Positions 18,534-27,373 of a stretch of DNA of 64,000 bases are shown here, piece after piece. How positions within the stretch are numbered: the stretch's first letter is position 1; the number at the start of each line of letters is the position of its first letter. The stretch comes from Opitutaceae bacterium TAV5 (GTDB lineage: Bacteria > Verrucomicrobiota > Verrucomicrobiia > Opitutales > Opitutaceae): NCBI GenBank assembly GCA_000242935.3, contig CP007053.1, positions 4,139,001 through 4,203,000 on the forward strand, given 5' to 3'. Position numbers and translations under genes: made by a program. Below the pieces are notes generated by a model that was not told where the DNA came from, ran no database searches, and saw nothing but the letters and a program-made list of their open reading frames with translations.

Positions 18534-21500
18534 TTACAACGCGTCCGGAGTGCCCGGCAGAGTGACAACGGGAGTTTCAATGGTCGCCCCGCCGGTTCGC
18601 TCCAGACGAATCCGGAAACGGATATCCTGCGACATCGGGATATTGCCGAGACTGACCTCGCAAGGCGCACCGTGCACCGGCGGCACAACACGGTTTTCCC
18701 CTTCCGGCAATAATGTCACGACAGCGCCATCGGGCGCGCCTGTCAGGCCGGCGTAAAGCGAATCAACTCCAAATGGTGAACGGATACGAAATGCGTGCAG
18801 TTCTCCCCATGCCTTGTCCTCGAGAACCAGTGTTGCCGGTTTTGTCGCAAGCGGCGGGTAAGAAGGCCACGGATTCGCATCCGTAGCATCGAACGTCAGC
18901 ACGGCCCAACCTCCACGCTCCAAGGTCAGCGGATATCGCCCGTCTGCTTCGGGAGCCAGCGTACGTTCGCCATCATCTGTGCCGCGAATCCGCGCCACCG
19001 CTCCCTCTGCAATGCCAAGCGCAGCGACATCAACCAGCGCACGCGCGTCCACCGCCCCCTGTGCCTGATTCATGAGGATGAGGTGAAACTTGTCGCGACT
19101 GCGTGCACCAAGGTAATCGACCCTGGGCGTATCCACGCCAAACTTGTTACGATCCAGCCAGAGCCAGCATGACGAATCATCAAAAACACGACCCGGCTTT
19201 CCGCCAAACACACGCGACGAAAACCATACGTAGCCCTGGGATTTTGAATACGGAAAACGCACCGCTCCGCCCGTGCGAACCTCCGCATCGGTAACCAGGT
19301 AATCGACGAGCATCGCCAGATGCACCGGCACATGGTGCCAGTAAAACGCGGTGAGATCAGGCCCCTTGTTCGGAAAATCGGGATCGTGCTGCAAATCCAT
19401 GAAGTTCGACATGTAGTAGCCGGGGTAGGAGGCGGCCCGGCCGATGAGTGCGTTGCGCGCATACATCCGCCAGTAATCGTCTCCGGTGATCCCGGAAAGG
19501 CGCAGGAGATTGGCGGCCCACACGGTGATCTGGATGTTGCTCAGGTTGGAATCCTGCCCGGCGACGTTGTAGTAAGTGGCGGGTTGCTCGAGGCTCAGCC
19601 CCACGGCGGCGGGCAACCAGGCCGGCACCTTGTGTTCGGGCAGGTCAAACGTGACCGTTGACGAAGTGTGTGGTTTGCTTGCGGGGAAGCCGAGCCGTCC
19701 GGCACCGGGGCCGCTCCACCAAACCATGCGCGTCTCCGTCAACTTGCCTCCGGGATAAAGCGTCATCTCGCCGGGCTGGACCACCGGATGCACCCATTGC
19801 CCGGCCAGGGTAAGGGACGCCCCCTGTTTTGCGTATTCAAGAAGGGGTTTCGATCCGGTCAACTCATACAGATCAATCAAGTCCCACCAGTAAGGATAAA
19901 AGGAGACGTTGTAGAAGGGCATGATACCGGGCGATTTTTTGGGCGGATTTTCAAACGCGCGTTTCGCCCATGATTCAGCCTCGCGTGTGATTTCGCGCAG
20001 CAAGCGTTCGTCCGGCACGGCGCGGTAGAGTGCGAGTTTGTCTGACCACGCCGGTATCAATGCTCCGTCTACGCGTTTTTTCGGGGCCTCCACGCGCTCG
20101 CGCAGCCAAGGGTTGAGGTTGCCTGTCAAGTCGTTCAAGCCCTGCCACAAGGCGGTGCCAAGGCGGGGGTTTTTGAACATGAGACGGGTATCCTCTCCGC
20201 GTGTCACGTAGAAATTCCCTTTCGTGGAAAGCGCGAAGTGAATACTTGGGCGGCTCAGCAAGAACTCCAGCGCGGGCAGGCCGCGTCGTTCAAAAAATTC
20301 CATATCCCCGGTGAGGCGTGCCGCGGAGAGCAGCATCAGCGGAGCGGCGTGCGTGGCCGTATCGGCGCTCTCGATATTCATCGGTCCCTTCAGGCGGTCA
20401 TACCAGCCGAAGCCCGGACCGGATTTGATAAGGTCGATGATATTGAGCGCCTGTTCGGTGAGGGAATGTTGCCACGGTTCGCGATAATCGCGAAGCCCGA
20501 GGATCGAGGCGTCCACCTCGCGCATGGTTTGCGCCCACGACTGCGGCGCCGTGACAATCCACCACGCCGACCGCAACTCGCCGCCCTTGGCGACCCGTGA
20601 TCCGACCCCTCCCAAAATCGGGGCAAACACCGCCGGCTGAATTCCGCCCTCTGGTCCGCGCAGCGTAAAACCATAGGTGGCGTTCCGTCGTGTTGACCAC
20701 TCCTTCGACAGCCCGTCCACATCCGCGACCACGCCATGAGTGATCGACGACAAATCCGACTCTCTCTCCGAAGCGAGCAATGACTCCACCAGCGCCATCG
20801 GATGCGGCGTGGTGGCCGAAGTCAGCATCTGCGGCACGTCCGGCACGCGTCGGAATTGGAACAACGGCGGCAACTGCGTGGCCTTCACGGCATCCATCAC
20901 AAAACCGCCACTGCCACCGGCTGCGAATGCCAGCGAATAAAACCCGGCCTTCTCCGGTTTCAGCGCGACCTCCATGCGCACCGCAAAACCCTTGCGAGGC
21001 AGATGCCACACGACAAGCGCACGTTGCGCCAGGTTGCCCTGCCCCCCGCCTTCCCCCTCTCGTCCGGCTTCATAAACCAGCTCGATCGTATCCGTTTTTC
21101 TGTTTCTTATGGAGGCGGGGAAAAACCGCGTGCGTGCATCCCCCGCCCGGAACGCATCGAGGGCGTCCGCCGGCAAGGACCAGGTCCGGCCGGCCAGCAG
21201 CCAGTCTTCCTGCTCCGTTGACGGCCAGGTCGGCGAGAACGCGGAGTAACTCACTGACGATTTCCGGCTGCCGAGCAGGTACAGCGGTTCCAGTCCCGCC
21301 TGCCAGATTCTGCCTTTCAATTCACCGGACAGGAACTCGACTTCACGAACGAAGGAGGAGCGTCCCGATGCCGTGCGCGCCTGCCGCAGCCGCAGGACGA
21401 TGTCATCGTTGCGCAATTCTGCCGCCACGCCCGCCGCTCCGTTTTCAAGGGTGATCTTTTCCACCCCGTCATCGACCATCGGAGCGCGCACGGCCTGGAC

Positions 21501-22124
21501 AGGCTGTTGTTCGAAGCGTTTCAACGAATCACGTTCCACCGTGTTGGGATCCAATTCGGAGTTCGTTATGAGCACCGCTTCCAGACGTCCGAAAAAACGC
21601 GCCGTATCTCTCACTTCGAGCGCGTGCACGCCCGCCTCCAGCGAGCGCGAATCGACCCTCTCCCAATAAAAACTCTCGTGTCCGTGCGCACCGCATTCCA
21701 CGGCGGCGTCCCGTCCATTGATGCGCAGTCGGAAGCGTCGCGTGGCGGGTTGATTTTCAGGACGATCTTGGGAGCGCGCCCAGATATGATACGATCCCGG
21801 CGTGGTGATTGCGAATCCGGCGAACGCCGTGCCGCCGGTGTTTCCTGCCGTGATGTGCGAGCCGTCTTTTATCCAGCCGCCCAGTGCCGAGAATTTTTCG
21901 GGTTCCAACAAAAAAGTGTTGGGTGCCGCGGTATCTTTTGCCGTTTCCGCAGCTCTCCCGGCCGCATTATCCGGAATTCCTCCCTGACCAGGCGGCACGA
22001 AGAGGATCGCCGTTGCTCCGGCCGCCAGAAGCCGACAGGCGCCGGACTGCCGGACCCGGACTTGGCGAAGAAACCGGAAGGAATGAACGATAAGTGAACA
22101 AAATCGGGCAAGAATGGGAAGCAT
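18534..22124 (-). CDS. Large exported protein of unknown function, possible carbohydrate-active enzyme
   Basis: A 1196-residue protein from ATG 22124; a TTG further up would lie inside the operator and is rejected. The N-terminus is hydrophobic (LLAAGATAILFVPPGQGG). Residues ~70-190 (SYHIWARSQDRPEN, FRLRINGRDAAVECG, LEAGVHALEVRD) look like a carbohydrate-binding beta-sandwich. The middle has helical stretches resembling an (alpha/alpha)6 toroid (LMLLSAARLTGDMEFFERRG, WWDLIDLYELTGS). The C-terminus is beta-rich. I do not recognise a named family. Its place directly behind an operator and ahead of a GH36 enzyme suggests a polysaccharide lyase or glycosidase, which is inference only. Confidence 0.75.
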   Translation of the reverse strand: MLPILARFCSLIVHSFRFLRQVRVRQSGACRLLAAGATAILFVPPGQGGIPDNAAGRAAETAKDTAAPNTFLLEPEKFSALGGWIKDGSHITAGNTGGTAFAGFAITTPGSYHIWARSQDRPENQPATRRFRLRINGRDAAVECGAHGHESFYWERVDSRSLEAGVHALEVRDTARFFGRLEAVLITNSELDPNTVERDSLKRFEQQPVQAVRAPMVDDGVEKITLENGAAGVAAELRNDDIVLRLRQARTASGRSSFVREVEFLSGELKGRIWQAGLEPLYLLGSRKSSVSYSAFSPTWPSTEQEDWLLAGRTWSLPADALDAFRAGDARTRFFPASIRNRKTDTIELVYEAGREGEGGGQGNLAQRALVVWHLPRKGFAVRMEVALKPEKAGFYSLAFAAGGSGGFVMDAVKATQLPPLFQFRRVPDVPQMLTSATTPHPMALVESLLASERESDLSSITHGVVADVDGLSKEWSTRRNATYGFTLRGPEGGIQPAVFAPILGGVGSRVAKGGELRSAWWIVTAPQSWAQTMREVDASILGLRDYREPWQHSLTEQALNIIDLIKSGPGFGWYDRLKGPMNIESADTATHAAPLMLLSAARLTGDMEFFERRGLPALEFLLSRPSIHFALSTKGNFYVTRGEDTRLMFKNPRLGTALWQGLNDLTGNLNPWLRERVEAPKKRVDGALIPAWSDKLALYRAVPDERLLREITREAESWAKRAFENPPKKSPGIMPFYNVSFYPYWWDLIDLYELTGSKPLLEYAKQGASLTLAGQWVHPVVQPGEMTLYPGGKLTETRMVWWSGPGAGRLGFPASKPHTSSTVTFDLPEHKVPAWLPAAVGLSLEQPATYYNVAGQDSNLSNIQITVWAANLLRLSGITGDDYWRMYARNALIGRAASYPGYYMSNFMDLQHDPDFPNKGPDLTAFYWHHVPVHLAMLVDYLVTDAEVRTGGAVRFPYSKSQGYVWFSSRVFGGKPGRVFDDSSCWLWLDRNKFGVDTPRVDYLGARSRDKFHLILMNQAQGAVDARALVDVAALGIAEGAVARIRGTDDGERTLAPEADGRYPLTLERGGWAVLTFDATDANPWPSYPPLATKPATLVLEDKAWGELHAFRIRSPFGVDSLYAGLTGAPDGAVVTLLPEGENRVVPPVHGAPCEVSLGNIPMSQDIRFRIRLERTGGATIETPVVTLPGTPDAL

Positions 22125-22137
22125 GGCGCATGTGAAA

Positions 22138-22151
22138 CGCAAACGTTTGCG
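22138..22151. promoter_or_regulatory. LacI-type operator CGCAAACGTTTGCG
   Basis: Third perfect copy of the 14-bp palindrome, 14 bp upstream of the start of the 1196-residue gene, where a bound repressor would block transcription of that gene and the downstream alpha-galactosidase. Confidence 0.8.
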
Positions 22152-22206
22152 CCTGCAAGGAAAGAATTGCCATGATCGCAGTCGAATCCTGACCGATGCG
22201 GATAAC

Positions 22207-22849
22207 TTACCCGGCGAATAGAGGCACCGGTTTTAGTCGGACGTCCCGGACTTTGCGCACGGTTTTTCCCCGATGCCAGATGCCTTCGAGCATCAAGCAG
22301 CAGGCTGAGGGGGCGGAGGACGCCTTGTTCGTTGCGGTGAATCTATCCCGACGCCCGTCTTGACCGCATGCGCGCCGATGGCGGATTCATCCTCGTCAAT
22401 GCCGGAAATGGTGGCGTCCTGTCATGGCACCGACACCTCGGCCAGACCCACGTCGCGCGGCACGCGCAGGCCCTGCTCCTTGGCCAGTTGCGCACTTGGC
22501 AGGCGATTGATGCGCTACCACAATCGCATCGGGCTTCACCTGCCGGAACCACAGCAAAACCAATACGCCGGTAATCCGACCCGTGCAGACGCTCCACCGC
22601 CTGCTTCATGTTGCAAAATTGATGGTCAATCACGACGTGCAGCTTGGGTTCAGCCAGCGAGTAACCACGCGGCACGGCGGAGAAGTGTTTCCAGTCGAGA
22701 TCAATGCGCCCGTGCGCCCTCCTGCAGCGGAGCGATGACCAAGCCACGCACGCCCCGCGCGAGCAGGAGATCCGCGTGCCGCGTTTCGGTGTGAGGCCGG
22801 GTTCGTTGATCCAAAATTCCTCGATGTGGTAGGGCCAGTCGCTTCGCAC
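22207..22849 (-). pseudogene. LacI-family regulator remnant, multiply frameshifted
   Basis: Read on the minus strand, pieces in different frames line up with the sensor domain of Opitutaceae LacI-type regulators: YHIEEFWINEPGLTPKRGT, IDLDWKHFSAVPRGYSLAEP, LHVVIDHQFCNMKQAVERLH then YRRIGFAV, and near the end LMLEGIWHRGKTVRKVRDVR with a TAA at 22207-22209. At least three frame changes separate them and the N-terminal DNA-binding domain is missing. It lies just upstream of the operator-controlled gene, possibly a former local regulator. Confidence 0.7.
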
Positions 22850-22938
22850 AGGATACTACGCTACGCTCCCCCGATTGATCTGACGCCGGGGCTTTGCCAG
22901 GTCAGGATCACTGCGGAGCAGGTGATGCTATTGCGTGA

Positions 22939-23139
22939 GTATTTCCTCTCGCGCACTTTTTGTCACGCGAGGCGGAACTCATCCACTGGTTTGGTCGAGG
23001 CAAATGGAATGCCGAAATCGCGACCATCCTCGATGTGAGGCCGAAAATAGTGGGGAAACATGTCGGGCATGTCTTGCAAAAACTTGAAACGAGAAACCGG
23101 ATTTCAGTGGTACAAAAATTACTTTCTCGGCATACCTGA
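22939..23139 (+). pseudogene. LuxR-type HTH remnant of a response regulator
   Basis: A 66-residue open stretch without a start codon, bounded by a TGA at 22936 and a TGA at 23137. It reads FLSREAELIHWFGRGKWNAE, then IATILDVRPKIVGKHVGHVL and QKLETRNR. That is the four-helix LuxR/NarL DNA-binding domain (usual form: LTPREAEVLHWIAQGKTNAE, IA.IL..S..TV.KHV..I..KL). The receiver part is absent. It marks this region as a graveyard of regulatory genes. Confidence 0.65.
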
Positions 23140-23176
23140 GCGATGCAGATTTACTTCGACAGTGAAGTGGGCCAAT

Positions 23177-23373
23177 GAGACGGATGAGTTGAATCCCGCA
23201 TTCGAACCTCGTGAGATCCCTTGACGGACCGTGAGCGCTGCTCCGCAAAATTGAGACAAATCAGATGCCGTTCTTTCCACTTAAGTTCACTCCGTAAGTT
23301 GCTGGAGGTTCGTGTAAACCACACGATTGGGCAGCCAGTTGATTATCAACGGCTTACGCTATTTGTCAGCAGA
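23177..23373 (+). repeat. Diverged direct repeat, copy 1 (~197 bp)
   Basis: Aligns end to end with 25288-25485. Conserved blocks include GATGAGTTGAA, CTCCGTAAGTTGCTGGAGGT and TTGATTATCAACGGCTTACG. Equal length with scattered substitutions suggests an old duplication or the shared end of a lost mobile element. The surroundings carry no intact gene. Confidence 0.65.
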
Positions 23374-23385
23374 AAAGGCCTGAGA

Positions 23386-23720
23386 TTCGGCCGCAAACGA
23401 CACGAGGGGAGGGCTCCGTATGAGGCTCCCCGTTTTCACACTTATTGAGACTGTCCACCCCGCCAGAATGGCTGATCGGATTTCCGATACCGTTGCATCC
23501 TTGTCGGCAAAGTGCCGGCGAAATTCCGGGGCGCGCAAGGCGGCGTCTGTCTATCACTGCGGCGTCGCCTGAGATCGCAACGATCTTTGCCAAGGAATCA
23601 CCCACGGGTGGCCGGCGGGAAGAGTCCAGGGCAGCGCAATGGCGCGTCGGCGTTAACCCCCTTCACGGACGGGCACATCACCCCATGTTCGCAGGCGTCG
23701 GGATGTAATAAGCTGCAGGC
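23386..23720. other. Non-coding stretch upstream of the sigma factor
   Basis: About 335 bp without a convincing gene on either strand. I see no clear terminator or repeat. It probably contains the promoter of the ECF sigma factor gene. Confidence 0.4.
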
Positions 23721-24461
23721 GTGATTTCCTTTGCCGATTCGGTTTCGCCTGCATCCCGCCCGGATTCTCCTGGTCGAAAGGAGCGCGCTGAAAAATCACG
23801 CCGGGAGGCCGTTTACGACGCCGCCCTGGTGGTTCGTTTTGGCGGCGGGGATGAAGCCGCGTTTATTGAAATCGTGAGCCGGCACCGGGTGCGCTTGTTT
23901 TCGGTCGCGTTTTCCATGCTTCGAAACCGCGGGGACGCCGAGGAGATCGTGCAAGACGTCTTCATCCATGCCCACCGGTGTCTCGGCACCTTCCGGGGCG
24001 AGTCCTCGCTCGCGACCTGGCTGCACCACGTCGCCCTTAATCTGGCGCGCAACCGCTATTGGTATTTCCATCGCCGATACCGCCATGCGACGATCTCGCT
24101 CGACTACACGGTCGGCGAGGAGGGCTCGTCCACCCTGCTGGATTCGATGGAGTGCGGCGCCCCCAGTCCGCCCCGCGAGGCGGTGACGCACGAATTCACC
24201 GAATTGATCGCCGTCGGCATGGCACGGCTCGAAGACCGGCAGCGCGCGATTCTCACGCTGAGTCACACGCTCGCTTACGGTGAGATCGCCCGGGTGCTGG
24301 GCATCAATATCGGCACGGTGAAAAGCCGCATCGCCCGGGCCCGGGACAACCTCCGCGCGTGCTTGTCCGCGGTATGTCCCGAGTTCGGGGCCGGCACCCG
24401 GCCGATGGCGTGGCTGGAGCCGGCGCGCTATCCTGAAGGCCTCACGCTCGGGCGAAGATGA
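23721..24461 (+). CDS. ECF-type RNA polymerase sigma factor
   Basis: A 246-residue sigma-70-family protein with a GTG start. Region 2 is visible as LFSVAFSMLRNRGDAEEIVQ followed by DVFIHAHRCL and LATWLHHVALNLARNRY. Region 4 is LTLSHTLAYGEIARVLGINI followed by GTVKSRIARARDNLRACL. There is no anti-sigma gene next to it; a BON-domain lipoprotein follows after 90 bp, in the same direction, and might be a target. The stimulus is unknown. It is intact although the flanking DNA is decayed. Confidence 0.9.
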   Translation: MISFADSVSPASRPDSPGRKERAEKSRREAVYDAALVVRFGGGDEAAFIEIVSRHRVRLFSVAFSMLRNRGDAEEIVQDVFIHAHRCLGTFRGESSLATWLHHVALNLARNRYWYFHRRYRHATISLDYTVGEEGSSTLLDSMECGAPSPPREAVTHEFTELIAVGMARLEDRQRAILTLSHTLAYGEIARVLGINIGTVKSRIARARDNLRACLSAVCPEFGAGTRPMAWLEPARYPEGLTLGRR

Positions 24462-24551
24462 ACGCGGGATGCGCGACCACCCGCCGACGCCAGACAAATA
24501 TTTCCGAAATAAACGAACCACGGGCAACCGGAGGTTACTATCCCTTTCGTT

Positions 24552-24878
24552 ATGAAAAATTCCTTTAAATCCATCGCACTCTCCGCGCTCCTCTGCACCG
24601 CCCCCGGCGTTTTATTCTTCGCCACGGGCTGCGCTTCCTCCTCCACGGGTGAAAGCACCGGTGAATACGTCGATAACAGCGCCATCACCGCGAAGGTGAA
24701 GGCCGCCTTGCTGAACGACCCGATCGTAAAGAGCTTCGATGTGAGCGTCGAATCCTACAAGGGCGTCGTGCAATTGAGCGGCTTCGTTAACACCTACGAA
24801 CAAAAAACCCAGGCCGGCCGCGTCGCTGCTGGGGTGACGGGTGTGGCCGGCGTGCAGAACAACCTCATCGTCAAATAA
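24552..24878 (+). CDS. BON-domain lipoprotein (OsmY-like)
   Basis: A 108-residue protein. The N-terminal signal ends in a lipobox (FFATGCAS), so a lipid-modified Cys near residue 27 is expected. The remainder is one BON domain (DNSAITAKVKAALLNDPIVK, DVSVESYKGVVQLSGFVNTY, GVAGVQNNLIVK). BON-domain proteins bind the cell envelope, often in osmotic or envelope stress. Placement 90 bp after an ECF sigma factor fits a stress-response pair, though this is inferred. Confidence 0.9.
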   Translation: MKNSFKSIALSALLCTAPGVLFFATGCASSSTGESTGEYVDNSAITAKVKAALLNDPIVKSFDVSVESYKGVVQLSGFVNTYEQKTQAGRVAAGVTGVAGVQNNLIVK

Positions 24879-25006
24879 CGATCCCGCCGGGATCTTGCCA
24901 AGAGAGGGCCGGAGGGGACGAAAATCTCCGGCTGCGCCTCGGGAGATCAAGCATTCCTCGATACGCAGTGAAGCCGGCCTTTCATGATGTCAGGCAACGG
25001 TATCTG

Positions 25007-25220
25007 TTATCGTGTCACCTGCTGGAGTGTGTCGTCACAAGGTGGCGGCCCAGAGGATAGCGCAACGGAACTGAACAGCCGGTGCGTGTCCTTCCAGTCC
25101 CCGTAGTCCTCCGGTAAATCGCGCCACGGTGCTTCCCCGTGCGCAGTATCCAAAGAACCGCGTTGATGAGTCCCTCTGGCAACAGGGTGGGGATGTGGTT
25201 ACACGGACACCGGCTCACGG
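25007..25220 (-). pseudogene. IS5-family transposase fragment
   Basis: On the minus strand, LPEGLINAVLWILRTG is followed after one frame change by EAPWRDLPEDYGDWKDTHRL. This is the conserved N-terminal part of IS5-type transposases. It ends at a TAA at 25007-25009. The catalytic domain is missing and no terminal repeats were found, so this is a dead scrap. Confidence 0.7.
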
Positions 25221-25287
25221 TAAAAATCTTCTTTCAGTGAGTGGAATCGGAATCGCCCGATTTCTTGTTTAGGAGAAAACGGACAGA

Positions 25288-25485
25288 GAGACAGATGAGT
25301 TGAAAGCCGGGATTCGAACTCCGTGAGATTCCTTGGTGTTTTTTGTGACCCACCCCGCAGAGTTGAGACAAGACAGACGCCGTTCTTTCGATTCAAATTC
25401 ACTCCGTAAGTTGCTGGAGGTTTGTGTAAAGCATTAAGGTGGTCAGAAATTTGATTATCAACGGCTTACGCTATTTGCCAGCAGA
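25288..25485 (+). repeat. Diverged direct repeat, copy 2 (~198 bp)
   Basis: Partner of 23177-23373; it shares CTCCGTAAGTTGCTGGAGGT and TTGATTATCAACGGCTTACG. It lies beside the IS5 fragment. A short open frame follows (about 25439-25783) but shows no family resemblance and overlaps the repeat, so I do not call it as a gene. Confidence 0.65.
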
Positions 25486-25821
25486 GTGTCTGCAAAACAG
25501 AGCCGGTATCAACCGGCTGCTGAACCTGCAGATAGCCTGGAACTGGGCTTACCCCATCACCGCCTTCCCTCAAACCCGCACCCGCGACCGGGTGCAGTTC
25601 AGGGACACGACCCGGCACATTTACGAAGCGGCCCTGCGCGCCCGCATCAAGAATCTTCCGGCCAACGACAGCCGGCTGCGTAACAAGCTGTTCCGGTGCC
25701 CCGACCCGCTTTCCGCTCCGCGACCGAGCCCGCGAGCCTCCGGCTCCGGCAACCGCAATCACCGGAAAACCCGCAAAAGATGAATGACGTAACATCAGTG
25801 ACGTTATCCACAGCCGGCGAT

Positions 25822-25851
25822 GATGCCGGTTTCCTTCCGGCATCCTTTTTT
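25822..25851 (+). terminator. Intrinsic terminator
   Basis: GATGCCGG (25822-25829) and CCGGCATC (25837-25844) form an 8-bp stem with a 7-nt loop, followed by C and a run of six Ts. It ends any plus-strand transcript coming from the decayed region and isolates the element and gene downstream. Confidence 0.8.
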
Positions 25852-25889
25852 AAAATGTTAGTTGTTATTTTTTATTATCTTACGTAAAT

Positions 25890-25945
25890 TACAGGGTTTT
25901 GTCTGGCTGGTGTTTTTCGGGAAAAACGGATAGGATTGGCCCCGC
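25890..25945 (+). repeat. CAGGGTTTTGCC element, copy A
   Basis: TACAGGGTTTTGTCTGGCTG at 25890-25909, preceded by a strongly AT-rich stretch. GTTTTT-CGGG-AAAAAC (25912-25927) can form a hairpin. It is followed by a strong intrinsic terminator (26011-26052) and then by the membrane-protein gene at 26083, an attenuator-like layout. Confidence 0.6.
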
Positions 25946-26010
25946 GATCCGGTTCAGGCGAATCGGTAGCAACTCCGGGGCTTGGTCGCCCAGGGGTTTC
26001 CTGAGTCGGG

Positions 26011-26052
26011 CGGGGCGTCCCGGTGTGATAGCCGGGATGCCCCGCTTTTTTT
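26011..26052 (+). terminator. Strong intrinsic terminator upstream of the membrane-protein gene
   Basis: CGGGGCGTCCCGG (26011-26023) pairs with CCGGGATGCCCCG (26032-26044), a near-perfect 13-bp stem, followed by CTTTTTTT. It lies between element copy A and the GTG start at 26083. It either isolates the gene or acts as an attenuator. Confidence 0.8.
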
Positions 26053-26082
26053 CCTGATCCGCCGGATAACCGGCCAACAACC

Positions 26083-26820
26083 GTGACTGTCGACTATACC
26101 ATCATCGTTCTGTCCATAATCCTGCTCTGGATTCCCCGTTCGTGGATGAAAATCGGGCGTCTGTCCCGGCATCGCGGCGGCAGCGGCGTTCGCTCGGGAA
26201 GCAGAGGGAAGGAGAAGAGCCTGGCCAGGGCAAGACTGCTCGTGGACTACAGGCTGGACCGGCGGAAGGCATTCGGGGACCTGCGCAACTGGCTGGATAT
26301 GTTCCGGGCGCTGGCAGGCAGCGTGGGGTTATTTGTCATGGGCGTCCAAGGATTGACCGATATGCCCCTGGACATAGCAACGCCCTGGATTGCCGGCCAG
26401 ATCGGCGTCGTGATGGTGGCGGTGTACATCCAGACGTTCAGGTTCGGGAAGGATTTTGTATTTTTCGCCCCGGTATTCTTCATCCAGGGGCTGATGTTTG
26501 GCCTGACGAATGGATGGATGGTGCTGCCGATCCTGATCGGGCTGTGGACAGTGCTGGCCCACCCGGCAGCTTTCCTGGCTGCATTTGGAGGCATCGTGGC
26601 GATTTTCGGGGCGCTGACGGGAGTACCGACCGTTTACGTGCTGGCGGCGCTGGGGGTGACGATGGGGCCGGTACTGACAAGCATTCTGGCCAGGCAGAAG
26701 ATGGCCGCCAGTATCACGCGCTGTCTCATCCGTGAAGCACCGGTCCGTTCCCTGCCCGGGATGAACCGCCGCCTGGCCCCGGTTGCGGAGCACGAAACAC
26801 CGGCCAGGCATGACCGGTGA
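26083..26820 (+). CDS. Integral membrane protein of unknown function
   Basis: A 245-residue protein with a GTG start (ATG at 26146 is an alternative). The first ~15 residues are a hydrophobic helix (TIIVLSIILLWIP), followed by a basic, Ser/Arg-rich linker to about residue 60. Five or so further transmembrane segments follow (GSVGLFVMGVQGL, GQIGVVMVAVYIQ, FFAPVFFIQGLMFGL, LIGLWTVLAHPAAFLAAFGG, VLAALGVTMGPVLTSIL). I do not recognise a family. The start lies 30 nt after a strong terminator and about 140 nt after element copy A, so expression may depend on read-through. Confidence 0.7.
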   Translation: MTVDYTIIVLSIILLWIPRSWMKIGRLSRHRGGSGVRSGSRGKEKSLARARLLVDYRLDRRKAFGDLRNWLDMFRALAGSVGLFVMGVQGLTDMPLDIATPWIAGQIGVVMVAVYIQTFRFGKDFVFFAPVFFIQGLMFGLTNGWMVLPILIGLWTVLAHPAAFLAAFGGIVAIFGALTGVPTVYVLAALGVTMGPVLTSILARQKMAASITRCLIREAPVRSLPGMNRRLAPVAEHETPARHDR

Positions 26821-27373
26821 TCGCCCGCGTCCCCCGGTAAAGACCGGGATGGCCTGATTCCCTTTTCCTCCGGGCCGGAGGAAGGGGAGGGAGCATGACC
26901 GGAATTACCTTTATGCTCCCATTCCTTCGCCCCTGCGCCCGGGCGAGGATCGCCAGGCTGATCGGCAACGCCCGCCCATGTGGCCGGTTCCGGCTCGGAT
27001 TCGCTAAAACCACCCCGTCCGATTCGAGCGTCCTCGAGCGGTCCTCCTTGCCTGAAAAAATAGAGATCAGGAGAAGGAAAATCATATATTATCTAATTGT
27101 ATTACAAATAGATAACACAAAATACAGGGTTTTGCCTGGCTTGTTGGCCCCGGAAAAACCGGGCAAAGTGCGCACTGCACCTGCGCCACATGCACGCCAC
27201 CGCCGATCCCACGCACCACACCGCTTCCGCCACCTGCGCGGGGCGCGCTTGCATGAAAGATAGAGCGGGAAAATCCGCGGAAGTGCCTGGCGGCATGGTC
27301 AATTACATACCCTCCCCCCCCCGCTGAAATCCGCACGCCTCCTTTTTCCTTTCTCACCGTGAGAACTCATGTA
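26821..27373. other. Gene-free stretch holding element copy B
   Basis: About 550 bp without a convincing gene. It contains the AT-rich tract and element copy B (27123-27203). A short open frame of 46 codons starting MHATADPTHHTASAT at 27190 has no recognisable family. The PEP-CTERM gene start follows at 27374. Confidence 0.5.
27123..27203 (+). repeat. CAGGGTTTTGCC element, copy B
   Basis: TACAGGGTTTTGCCTGGC at 27123-27140 after an AT-rich tract. TTTGCCTGG (27131-27139) pairs perfectly, with one G-U, with CCGGGCAAA (27159-27167). The block TGCGCCACATGCAC (27182-27195) is shared exactly with copy E. It lies about 170 bp upstream of the PEP-CTERM gene at 27374. Confidence 0.65.

Noticed and set aside
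25288-25345. tRNA-like T-loop TTCGAAT in the direct repeats
   Set aside because: The flanking bases do not pair as a T-stem and no acceptor, D or anticodon arms can be drawn, so no tRNA or tmRNA is called.
25439-25783. 114-residue plus-strand open frame
   Set aside because: It begins inside the diverged direct repeat and has no recognisable fold; the downstream terminator alone is not enough to call it.
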